Positions 29,330 to 35,935 of a stretch of 64,000 bases of DNA are shown in pieces (position 1 is the first letter of the stretch; each line of letters begins with the position of its first letter). The notes under the pieces were generated by a model that was given only the letters and a program-made list of their open reading frames with translations, made no database searches and was not told where the DNA came from. Both the position numbers and the translations under genes were made by a program. Source of the DNA: an uncultured Prevotellaceae bacterium (GTDB taxonomy: Bacteria; Bacteroidota; Bacteroidia; Bacteroidales; Bacteroidaceae); NCBI GenBank assembly GCA_902786565.1, contig CADACW010000002.1, positions 1-64,000 on the forward strand. The letters run 5' to 3'.

Positions 29330-29354
29330 ATAATGTGGAGAAATAAAGGGCGGG
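29330..29354 (+). repeat. 25-bp direct repeat, left copy, flanking the Abi_2 cassette
   Basis: Begins ATAATGTGGAGAAATAAAGG and ends GCGGG. It matches 30386-30410 at 24 of 25 positions. The two copies bracket about 1.03 kb holding the HEPN gene and its flanking RNA signals. Confidence 0.7.
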
Positions 29355-29410
29355 AATGCCGATTTTCTCATTTTTCCGGCTGAAACGGAGGGAGTTTGAA
29401 GAAATTGTTG

Positions 29411-29499
29411 TAACTTTGCACCTGCCTACAAGAAAAACTTAACCCCGAAGTTTGTCTTTAGGACAGAGACTCCGGGGGATTACGCTGCAAAAGTAGGCA
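29411..29499 (+). promoter_or_regulatory. Promoter and structured leader of the Abi_2-type gene
   Basis: TAACTTTG (29411-29418) matches the -7 consensus. Downstream, TGCCTAC (29423-29429) pairs with GTAGGCA (29493-29499) and encloses a strong hairpin with CCCCG/CGGGG ends and a GTC-TTTAG-GAC core (29443-29478). On the minus strand, TACTTTTG at 29488-29495 is a second -7 match facing porW; the hairpin followed by GTTTTTC in that direction could terminate a short minus-strand RNA. Confidence 0.45.
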
Positions 29500-29536
29500 A
29501 AATATCTGAATTGTGCAAACCAATGGCAAATAACTT

Positions 29537-30229
29537 ATGAGATATACTGACTTCGAAGATGCCTTCTCCTCAGACAGAATGAGCAAGTACGTTGCGGCCT
29601 GTAATGGCGACACCCGCAAGGCCATGACCCTATATCGCTACAACCTCCAACTTTCGCAAGAACTGTTTACGCTCATCAGTTGCTTTGAGGTGACACTGCG
29701 CAACCGAATTGACAGACAGTTGAAGGCTCACCTCGGCAACGACTGGCTACGTGATGCCATTTTGCCTGGTGGGGCGCTTTACTATGACCGCCGTGTAGAG
29801 AAAACCCGCAAAATCATTGAGAAAGCCTACAACGAACTGATGCGCGAAGGCTCTTACAGCCACTCGAAACTTCTTTCTGAGATGGAGTTCGGCGTATGGA
29901 AATATATGTTCTCCAATGTAGTGTATGCTTTGATGGGGCAGACCCTTTTGCGTATTTTCCCGCGAAAGCCCACATCTTCCCGGCAGCATCAATATGATAA
30001 TTCCTATATGTTCCAAGAACTGGATTATATCAACAAACTACGTAACCGCATAGCCCACCATGAACCAGTTTGCTTCAGCCGCCCTAATGCCATCATAGAT
30101 ACAGCATACGCGCTCAACCAGTATGCTCGGATGATGCGGCTCTTTAGTTGGATGGATATTGACGGCGCATCGCTGATGTTCGGATTAGACCATGTAGGCC
30201 AAGCATGTGGAAAAATCATGTGTTTATAA
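29537..30229 (+). CDS. Abi_2-family HEPN abortive-infection-like protein
   Basis: 230 aa. Predicted cytosolic RNase-type toxin of a phage-defence or toxin-antitoxin module. The C-terminal half has the HEPN motif R169-x4-H174 in LRNRIAHHEPV; the N-terminal half (LSQELFTLISCFEVTLRNRID) is typical of Abi_2 (AbiD/AbiF-like) proteins. There is a single HEPN motif, so dimerisation would be needed to form an active site. The gene is more AT-rich than its neighbours and sits between 25-bp direct repeats, with promoter-bearing RNA signals on both sides, which indicates acquisition. Some AbiF-type proteins are reported to pair with an adjacent antitoxin RNA; the small RNA candidate at 30295 would fit, but this is inference. 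Confidence 0.8.
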   Translation: MRYTDFEDAFSSDRMSKYVAACNGDTRKAMTLYRYNLQLSQELFTLISCFEVTLRNRIDRQLKAHLGNDWLRDAILPGGALYYDRRVEKTRKIIEKAYNELMREGSYSHSKLLSEMEFGVWKYMFSNVVYALMGQTLLRIFPRKPTSSRQHQYDNSYMFQELDYINKLRNRIAHHEPVCFSRPNAIIDTAYALNQYARMMRLFSWMDIDGASLMFGLDHVGQACGKIMCL

Positions 30230-30282
30230 GGCACTATCCAAAAATAATTGGCAAAATATTTGCAAGATTCAGAAATAATGCC

Positions 30283-30290
30283 TATCTTTG
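30283..30290 (+). promoter_or_regulatory. Strong promoter of a small RNA after the Abi_2-type gene
   Basis: TATCTTTG (-7) is preceded by TTTG at 30259-30262 with a 20-base gap, the canonical Bacteroidota arrangement. No open reading frame follows on the plus strand. Confidence 0.65.
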
Positions 30291-30294
30291 CATC

Positions 30295-30343
30295 GTTGAT
30301 TCCCGGCAGCCTCTGATTCGTCAAGCTGTCGGGTCTGTTTTTT
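30295..30343 (+). ncRNA. Small RNA candidate ending in an intrinsic terminator
   Basis: From the promoter at 30283 an RNA of about 49 nt would contain one stem, CCCGGCAGC (30302-30310) with GCTGTCGGG (30325-30333), 9 bp with one G-U pair, followed by a six-T run (30338-30343). It lies 54-66 bp after the HEPN gene's stop and inside the 25-bp direct repeats. It is either a free small RNA (possible antitoxin) or merely a promoter plus terminator; I cannot tell which from sequence. Confidence 0.5.
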
Positions 30344-30385
30344 ATGCATAAAAAGACCGCCACGACGGACGGCCTGTAAGAGATA

Positions 30386-30410
30386 ATAATGTGGAGAAAC
30401 AAAGGGCGGG
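30386..30410 (+). repeat. 25-bp direct repeat, right copy, flanking the Abi_2 cassette
   Basis: Differs from 29330-29354 only at one base (C for T in GAGAAACAAAGG). Confidence 0.7.
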
Positions 30411-30488
30411 GAGCCGAGGCCGAGGATGTCGGCGCGGGTTCCCGCTCTTGCGTTTAGTTTAGAGAAACAAGTGTCTGTCCCAGTGACT

Positions 30489-30809
30489 CTACTCGTTTGA
30501 AATCAGCTGCATCCTGTCTTCGTCACAAGAAACGACGGCTGTGCATACGTTGTAGCCACCAAAGCCATTTTTAGCTCTGTATCTAACAGTGACAACCTTT
30601 CCTGTTTCAGGAGTGATTTCTATCAACTGATAGCTATCAGGGTCACGAAGATTTTTCTTGATTAAAGACTCTGCAGTAGCCCGAATCGCATACTTGTCTT
30701 CGTACAAGGGCTTTGAAGGTTCATTCGAAGAATCATCCGAACCTGCTGCACTTAACAGGAAGAAACCGAGAACGGCACATAAAATGAAATACTTGAAAGT
30801 CTTTTTCAT
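30489..30809 (-). CDS. Small exported protein of unknown function
   Basis: 106 aa. A hydrophobic signal segment (KYFILCAVLGFFLLSAAG) is followed by a Ser/Asp-rich linker and a small globular domain with NLRDPDSYQLIE and YRAKNGFGGYNVCTAVVSC. There is no lipobox Cys at the cleavage region, so it is probably secreted or periplasmic rather than lipidated. Its ATG overlaps the stop of the upstream membrane protein gene (ATGA), so they are coupled. The gene is AT-rich like the rest of this island. I do not recognise a characterised family. Confidence 0.7.
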   Translation of the reverse strand: MKKTFKYFILCAVLGFFLLSAAGSDDSSNEPSKPLYEDKYAIRATAESLIKKNLRDPDSYQLIEITPETGKVVTVRYRAKNGFGGYNVCTAVVSCDEDRMQLISNE

Positions 30810-31219
30810 AATTTGACCTTTAAAATTAGATAAATAACATACGGAACTATATAGCAGGATAAATCGACGACATCAAACGTACCCTTTACCACACCGAAAT
30901 ACTGTAGGACTTCTGAAAAGCTCCCAATGAGAGGGATAATACAGCAGAAGAGAAGCTGTCTTTTCACATCGGGAGACCAAATCGCATCCATAAATAGTAT
31001 GTAAGACAACGTCCACAATCCATCAGGAATACAAAACCGTATTATTTCGGGGATTTGAATACCGCTTGATAAGTTTCTTACTCCCATAATAACTTCATGC
31101 AGTCCTAAATCGTCAAACCAACCAAACATTCGCAATGAAGTGCTGCGAAAAGCAATGTAAATGCATCCGCCTATTGCGAAAAAGAGTAAAGCAGCAGTGA
31201 TTTCCAAAGCTTTGCTCAT
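30806..31219 (-). CDS. Small polytopic membrane protein of unknown function
   Basis: 137 aa from the ATG at 31219 (MSKALEITAALLFFAIGG); an ATG at 31246 would add nine residues that do not look like a signal. Four predicted membrane helices (ITAALLFFAIGGCIYIAF, LWTLSYILFMDAIW, LLFCCIIPLIGSFSEVLQYF, VVDLSCYIVPYVIYLILK). The arrangement is loosely VanZ-like, with a conserved-looking DVVDLSCY segment in the last helix, but I would not assign the family. It is coupled to the small exported protein downstream and preceded by a strongly folded leader. Confidence 0.68.
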   Translation of the reverse strand: MSKALEITAALLFFAIGGCIYIAFRSTSLRMFGWFDDLGLHEVIMGVRNLSSGIQIPEIIRFCIPDGLWTLSYILFMDAIWSPDVKRQLLFCCIIPLIGSFSEVLQYFGVVKGTFDVVDLSCYIVPYVIYLILKVKL

Positions 31220-31303
31220 ATTTGTTCGTTTAAGTAGTTCAACCATTTGGTAAAATTAAACCCTAAATATGGCAAACGCAAAAAGCGCAAGCCCTCCATA
31301 TCT

Positions 31304-31420
31304 CTGCCAGGCTCGCTACAAGCCCCAAATGTACTATGGTGAAGCCTGCGCTCTATAGGCGCAGCTTCAATGTACATTTGGTTTGCTCTTCTGTTCTCTT
31401 TCGAGGTAGCGATTCGGCAG
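31304..31420 (-). ncRNA. 117-nt cruciform/structured leader RNA candidate
   Basis: Five nested, perfectly complementary arms: CTGCC 31304-31308 with 31416-31420; TCGCTAC 31313-31319 with 31406-31412; CCAAATGTAC 31325-31334 with 31372-31381; GAAGC 31341-31345 with 31364-31368; TGCGC 31347-31351 with 31359-31363. It lies between a minus-strand promoter at 31462 and the small membrane protein gene. A regulatory leader, small RNA or MITE-like element would all fit. Confidence 0.55.
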
Positions 31421-31461
31421 AGAATTGAGCTATATGTTCGTGTCTCTTGCGAAACACGATG

Positions 31462-31469
31462 CAAAAGTA
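31462..31469 (-). promoter_or_regulatory. -7 promoter element for the structured leader and small-protein operon
   Basis: Minus strand TACTTTTG followed by CATCG, matching TAnnTTTG. Transcription would run through the 117-nt folded region into the gene at 31219, a leader of about 235 nt. Confidence 0.5.
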
Positions 31470-31643
31470 GTCAAAATTTGTCGTTTAACCGTCACCTTAT
31501 ATAAAAAAGTGCTAAATTTTATGTGATTTTAGCAGAAAAGTGTTTGTGTTGGCTCTGAACCGGACGGTTTTGTGTCGTATCACGATTGAAAATCGTTGTC
31601 CCGACGCGGGAAGCCCAAATCGGCCATTAGGGCGGTTCAGAAG

Positions 31644-31731
31644 TTTGGACGAACCAAACTCATGGTTTGGACGGAGCAAACTCATGATTTGGACGGAGCA
31701 AACCGGGAGTTTGGACGAACCAAAACAAAAT
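31644..31731 (+). repeat. Four 22-bp tandem repeats upstream of argS
   Basis: Units start at 31644, 31666, 31688 and 31710, all exactly 22 bp, with core TTTGGACGAACCAAA or TTTGGACGGAGCAAA. The TTTGG...CCAAA ends are palindromic. The last unit ends 14 bp before the TTTG of the argS -33 element. They could be a regulator-binding array or a simple repeat. Confidence 0.65.
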
Positions 31732-31767
31732 AACGCCCGCTTTCTTTGCCGTTTCGCATAAAATGTG

Positions 31768-31775
31768 TACCTTTG
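31768..31775 (+). promoter_or_regulatory. argS: argS promoter
   Basis: TACCTTTG (-7) is preceded by TTTG at 31745-31748, 19 bases apart. The start codon lies 28 bases downstream. Confidence 0.7.
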
Positions 31776-31802
31776 CACGAAAATAACACAATCCCAACAC
31801 GT

Positions 31803-33698
31803 ATGAATATCGAGACATTGATAAGCCAGGCCGCCGCCGAAGCCGTGAAAGTGCTCTACGGCATGGAGGCCACAGAGAAGATGGTGCAGCTGCAGAAGAC
31901 GCGCAGCGAGTTTGAAGGTAACCTCACACTGGTGGTATTCCCCTTTGTTAAAGCAGCCCGCAAGAGCCCTGAGCAGACTGCCCAGGAGATAGGCCAGTAT
32001 CTGGTGGAGCACTGCTCGGCCGTGGATAAATACAATGTGGTGAAGGGCTTCTTGAACCTCAGCGTGGGGCAGGGTGCCTGGCTGCAGCTGCTGCAGGCCA
32101 TCGACCAGGACAACAACTTCGGCAAGAAAAGCGCCACTGACGCTTCACCACTGGTCATGATAGAGTACTCCAGCCCCAACACCAACAAGCCCCTACACCT
32201 GGGCCACGTGCGCAACAACCTGCTGGGATGGAGCCTGGCACAGATTATGGAGGCCAACGGCAACCGCGTGGTGAAGACCAACATCGTGAACGACCGCGGC
32301 ATACACATCTGCAAGTCGATGCTGGCTTGGCTGAAATGGGGCAACGGCGAGACACCTCAGTCGTCGGGCAAGAAGGGCGACCACCTGATTGGCGACTACT
32401 ACGTGGCCTTCGACAAGCACTACCGCGAGGAAGTCAAGCAGCTCGTGGCACAAGGCATGGACGAGGAAAAGGCCAAGCAGGAGGCACCGCTCATCAAGGA
32501 GGCCCACGAGATGCTGGTGAAATGGGAGCAAAACGACCCCGAAGTGCGCGCCCTGTGGGAGAAGATGAACGACTGGGTCTACGCCGGCTTCGACGAGACA
32601 TACAAGAAGATGGGCGTGGGCTTCGACAAGATTTACTACGAGTCGCAGACCTACCTCAAGGGCAAGGCCAAGGTGGAGGAAGGCCTGGCCAAGGGACTCT
32701 TCGAGCGACACGACGACGGCTCCGTCTGGGCCGACCTGACCGGCGAGGGCCTGGACCAGAAGCTGCTGCTGCGCAGCGACGGCACATCGGTCTATATGAC
32801 GCAGGACATCGGCACGGCCGAGATGCGTTTCCAGGACTACCCCATCGACAAGATGATATATGTGGTGGGCAACGAGCAGAACTATCACTTCCAGGTGCTC
32901 TCCATCCTGCTGGACCGCCTCGGATTCAAGTGGGGCAAGGAGCTGGTACACTTCTCCTACGGCATGGTGGAGCTGCCCAACGGCAAGATGAAGAGCCGCG
33001 AGGGCACCGTGGTAGATGCCGACGACCTGATGCAGCTGATGGTGGACGATGCCTACAAGACATCGATGGAACTGGGCAAGTTTGACGACATGACCGAGGA
33101 GGAGCGCCGCGAGATAGCCCGCATCGTGGGAATGGGCGCCCTGAAATACTTCATACTGAAGGTCGACGCCCGCAAGAACATGCTCTTCAATCCTGAAGAG
33201 TCTATCGATTTCAACGGAAACACCGGACCCTTCATCCAGTACACTTACGCGAGAATTTGCTCAATACTTCGCAAGTTCAGAGGTGAGAGAGAAGAGGTGA
33301 GAGGTGAGAGAGAAGAGGTGAGAGGTGAGAGAGAAGAGGTGAGAGGTGAGAGGATAGTCTCTGCCCAAGAAACTGACCTCTCACCCCTCACCCCTCACCC
33401 CTCACCTCTAAAAACTGACCCCTCACCCCTCACCCCCAAGGAGATTGAGCTTATCCAGAAGATGAATGAGTTTGGGGCTGCCGTGGAGCAGGCCGGCAAG
33501 GACTACTCGCCCAGCGGCATAGCCAACTACTGCTACGAACTGACAAAGGTGTTCAACCAGTTCTACCACGACTACAGCATCCTGAACGAGCCCGACGCCG
33601 CAAAGCGTGCCGTCCGCCTCGTACTGGCACGCAACGTGGCAAAAATCATCAAGAGCGCCATGGCCCTCCTGGGCATCGAGGTGCCGGAGAGAATGTAG
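31803..33698 (+). CDS. argS: Arginyl-tRNA synthetase with in-frame repeat insertion
   Basis: 631 aa class I aminoacyl-tRNA synthetase charging tRNA-Arg. The ATG at 31803 follows the promoter directly and begins MNIETLISQAAAEAVK; upstream in-frame codons precede the promoter. HIGH-type motif HLGHVRNN (in SSPNTNKPLHLGH), KMSK-type GKMKSREGTV and the C-terminal anticodon-binding DALR domain are present. Between QYTYARICSILRKF and KEIELIQKMNEFG, residues about 493-545 are low-complexity (RGEREEV repeated, then Pro/Ser/Leu) and derive from a palindromic repeat. The insertion sits where the DALR domain begins. The frame is intact, so an essential enzyme appears to tolerate it. Confidence 0.95.
   Translation: MNIETLISQAAAEAVKVLYGMEATEKMVQLQKTRSEFEGNLTLVVFPFVKAARKSPEQTAQEIGQYLVEHCSAVDKYNVVKGFLNLSVGQGAWLQLLQAIDQDNNFGKKSATDASPLVMIEYSSPNTNKPLHLGHVRNNLLGWSLAQIMEANGNRVVKTNIVNDRGIHICKSMLAWLKWGNGETPQSSGKKGDHLIGDYYVAFDKHYREEVKQLVAQGMDEEKAKQEAPLIKEAHEMLVKWEQNDPEVRALWEKMNDWVYAGFDETYKKMGVGFDKIYYESQTYLKGKAKVEEGLAKGLFERHDDGSVWADLTGEGLDQKLLLRSDGTSVYMTQDIGTAEMRFQDYPIDKMIYVVGNEQNYHFQVLSILLDRLGFKWGKELVHFSYGMVELPNGKMKSREGTVVDADDLMQLMVDDAYKTSMELGKFDDMTEEERREIARIVGMGALKYFILKVDARKNMLFNPEESIDFNGNTGPFIQYTYARICSILRKFRGEREEVRGEREEVRGEREEVRGERIVSAQETDLSPLTPHPSPLKTDPSPLTPKEIELIQKMNEFGAAVEQAGKDYSPSGIANYCYELTKVFNQFYHDYSILNEPDAAKRAVRLVLARNVAKIIKSAMALLGIEVPERM
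33279..33437 (+). repeat. In-frame palindromic GAGGTGAGAG/CTCACCCCTCAC repeat inside argS
   Basis: The left half repeats AGGTGAGAGAGAAG units; the right half repeats CTCACCCC/CTCACCTC, the approximate reverse complement, with a short spacer (about 33351-33375). The total of about 159 bp is a multiple of three and keeps the argS frame. Confidence 0.75.
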
Positions 33699-33905
33699 CC
33701 TCCCCCTACCCCCCTCCAAAGGGGAGGGGGAAGTAGCCTCCCCCTACCCCCTCCAAAAGGGAGGGGGAAGTCCAAGCCGACGCTCAACCTTCCCCCCTCC
33801 TTTTGGAGGGGTTGGGGGAGGCAGGAGGGGTTGGGGGGAGGCAGAAAGGAACCCAAGCCAATGCTCAACCATCCCCCCTCCTTTTGGAGGGGTCGGGGGA
33901 GGCAA
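33699..33905. repeat. Cluster of C/G-run palindromes (CCCCCTCC...GGAGGGGG)
   Basis: Four palindromic units lie right after the argS stop, with centres near CCTCCAAAGGGGAGG (33713), CCTCCAAAAGGGAGG (33750), CCTCCTTTTGGAGG (33797) and CCTCCTTTTGGAGG (33878). The same unit recurs once inside the downstream fusion gene (34320-34357). Confidence 0.75.
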
Positions 33906-33925
33906 ATTAATAGGAATTATTATTT

Positions 33926-34756
33926 ATGTACATTTACGAGACGGCTGATGAGATTGGGTATGACTTGCTGAAAGCCTATGCCGATTACAACAAGCAGCAT
34001 CCTACCGACGCAGAGCGCACGATGTGGGATATGCTGAGAAACAAGCGGATTGGGCATAAATTCAGAAGACAGCACATCATAAAAGATTATATTGTCGACT
34101 TCGTTTGCCTGCATCATAAAATCGTCATTGAAATAGATGGACAATACCATCTACAGGAAAAGCAAATAGTAAAAGACAAAAGTCGTACAGCCGACTTGCA
34201 AAACGAGGGATATACAATCATCAGATTTACGAATGAAGAAGTTGTTGGCAATCCCGAGGGCATCATAAAGAGCATTAAGAACGCAATGATGGAAATAATA
34301 CATTCTGCCGAACAAACGCCTAACTCCCCCTCCCCTTTGGAGGGGGCGGGGGGAGGCTCCGACGCTTGGGCGGTAGACGCCGCCTGCAGCGGCAATCCGG
34401 GACCGATGGAGTATCAGGCCATAGACCTACAGACGGGGGAGCGCGTGTTCCACTTCGGGCCGACGTGGGGGACAAACAACATCGGCGAGTTTCTGGCCAT
34501 CGTCCACGCACTGGCACTCTGCTGGCAGAGAGGACTGGCACAGAAGACCATCTACTCAGACTCGTACAACGCCATCCTGTGGGTGAAGAAAAGGCAGTGC
34601 AAGACCAAACTGGAGCGCACACCGCAGACGGAACAGCTCTACCAAATCATTGCCCGTGCCGAAAACTGGCTGCGCACCCACGACTACCGCAACCCCATCG
34701 TGAAATGGGAGACCGGCAAGTGGGGAGAGGTGCCCGCCGACTTCGGCAGAAAGTGA
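33926..34756 (+). CDS. Fusion of a DUF559 endonuclease-like domain to ribonuclease HI
   Basis: 276 aa. Residues 1-125 are a DUF559/Vsr-like PD-(D/E)XK domain (AERTMWDMLRNKRIGHKFRR, VDFVCLHHKIVIEIDGQYH). Residues about 148-276 are an RNase HI domain with AVDAACSGNPGP, NIGEFLAIVHAL and IYSDSYNAI, giving the D-E-D active-site residues. The joint (PNSPSPLEGAGGG) is the translated palindrome that is also clustered upstream of the gene. RNase HI proteins of this order usually begin just before the VDA motif; here no ATG is available at that point, so the RNase H seems to be made only as a fusion unless a TTG in the linker is used. This looks like a nuclease-bearing repeat element that landed at the start of the RNase H gene. 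Confidence 0.8.
   Translation: MYIYETADEIGYDLLKAYADYNKQHPTDAERTMWDMLRNKRIGHKFRRQHIIKDYIVDFVCLHHKIVIEIDGQYHLQEKQIVKDKSRTADLQNEGYTIIRFTNEEVVGNPEGIIKSIKNAMMEIIHSAEQTPNSPSPLEGAGGGSDAWAVDAACSGNPGPMEYQAIDLQTGERVFHFGPTWGTNNIGEFLAIVHALALCWQRGLAQKTIYSDSYNAILWVKKRQCKTKLERTPQTEQLYQIIARAENWLRTHDYRNPIVKWETGKWGEVPADFGRK
34320..34357 (+). repeat. In-frame CCCCTCC/GGAGGGG palindrome at the DUF559-RNase HI junction
   Basis: ACTCCCCCTCCCCTTTGGAG followed by GGGGCGGGGGGAGG. It is the same family as 33699-33905 and encodes the Pro/Ser then Gly-rich linker between the two enzyme domains. Confidence 0.75.
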
Positions 34757-34768
34757 AACCAAAAAGAC

Positions 34769-34890
34769 GAAAATATTTTACATCTCAGAAAGGCTGGCCG
34801 AAGCGGCCTAAAAGATAAGTGCCACTTATCTCCGAGATAAGTGCCTTTTATCTCCGAGATAAGTGGCACTTATCTAAAAAGGGGGTTTTA
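34769..34890 (+). repeat. Dispersed intergenic repeat, copy B
   Basis: Starts GAAAATATTTTACATC (34769-34784). It contains two copies of the near-perfect palindrome AGATAAGTGCCACTTATCT (34813-34831, and 34857-34875 with GGC in the centre), joined by a CCGAGATAAGTGCCTTTTAT-like unit, and ends in a G-run plus TTTTAGG. It is shared with copies A and C; the stretch 34757-34959 has no gene. Confidence 0.65.
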
Positions 34891-34959
34891 GGGGCATTAA
34901 GAAAAAAACGTAAAAAAACAGTGAAACGAATCGTTTAACTTAATAAATAATGTATTAGT

Positions 34960-35853
34960 ATGAAGAACGTCAAGTTTTTGATTTTAGCAATGGTGGCAGC
35001 CATTTTCGTGAGCTGCGGAACCACATCGACCGTGCCCATCACGGGCCGCAAACAAACCCTGATGGTCAGCGACGGCGAGGTGCTCACCCTGGCCAGCCAG
35101 CAGTATCAGGAGTACATGAAGACGGCAAAGCCATCGACCAACGCCACCAACACCGCCATGGTGAAGCGAGTGGGCCAGAACCTGGCCAATGCCGTGGTGA
35201 GCTATCTCAATGCCAACGGACTGAGCAACGAGGTGGCCAACTACAAGTGGGAGTTCAACCTCGTGCAGGACAAGCAGGTGAACGCCTGGTGCATGCCTGG
35301 CGGCAAAATCGTGGTCTACGAGGGCATCTTGCCCATCACGCAGGACGAGGCTTCGCTGGCCATCGTGCTGGGCCACGAGATAGCCCACGCCGTGGCCAAG
35401 CACTCGGCGGAGCAGCTCTCGACGCAGATGCGCCAGCAGAACATCATGCAGATAGGAACGGTGGTGGCCGGCGCCATGGGCGTGGGTCAGAACACGCAGG
35501 CCATCCTGCAGACTGCCGCCGCCCTGAACTTCAACTTCGGCAACCTGAAGTATTCGCGTGACCACGAGTCGGAGGCCGACTATATGGGCCTCATCTTCGC
35601 CGCCATGGCCGGCTACAACCCGCAGGTGGCCACCACCTTCTGGCAGCGCATGGCCTCAATCTCGAGCAACCAGACCGCCGAGTTCTTCAGCGACCACCCC
35701 AGCGATGCCACCCGCATCAAGAACATCCAAGGCTGGATGCCAGAGGCCTTGAAGTACTACAAGCCGAAGGCCACTACCACCACCACCAAGTCCACCACAA
35801 AAAAGACCACCACCAAGAAGACCACCACCAAGAAAACGTCTACCAAGAAATAG
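34960..35853 (+). CDS. M48-family zinc metallopeptidase lipoprotein
   Basis: 297 aa. Lipoprotein signal with lipobox (AIFVSC-G), so probably periplasmic and membrane-attached. The catalytic zinc motif is HEIAH (in LGHEIAHAVAKH, about residue 138) and the third ligand Glu is in SRDHESEADYMG. It resembles BepA/LoiP-type M48 peptidases involved in envelope protein quality control, but without the TPR region. The C-terminus is a Thr/Lys tail (repeated TTKKT), low complexity and perhaps envelope-interacting. It is followed by a very strong bidirectional terminator. Confidence 0.9.
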   Translation: MKNVKFLILAMVAAIFVSCGTTSTVPITGRKQTLMVSDGEVLTLASQQYQEYMKTAKPSTNATNTAMVKRVGQNLANAVVSYLNANGLSNEVANYKWEFNLVQDKQVNAWCMPGGKIVVYEGILPITQDEASLAIVLGHEIAHAVAKHSAEQLSTQMRQQNIMQIGTVVAGAMGVGQNTQAILQTAAALNFNFGNLKYSRDHESEADYMGLIFAAMAGYNPQVATTFWQRMASISSNQTAEFFSDHPSDATRIKNIQGWMPEALKYYKPKATTTTTKSTTKKTTTKKTTTKKTSTKK

Positions 35854-35872
35854 GTGGCGAAAACCGACAGTG

Positions 35873-35919
35873 CAAGAAAAAAGCGTATGCAGGTGCCGCC
35901 TGCATACGCTTTTTTCTTG
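35873..35919. terminator. Bidirectional intrinsic terminator
   Basis: A perfect 21-bp inverted repeat (35873-35893 and 35899-35919) with a 5-nt loop. A-run on the left and T-run on the right give U-tails in both directions. It separates the convergent M48 peptidase and pectate lyase genes. Confidence 0.92.
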
Positions 35920-35935
35920 TAGCCAAATGTGCCCT

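Noticed and set aside
31216-31464. 82-codon frame across the folded leader
   Set aside because: It is explained by the palindromic structure and leads into the next gene without its own recognisable protein features.
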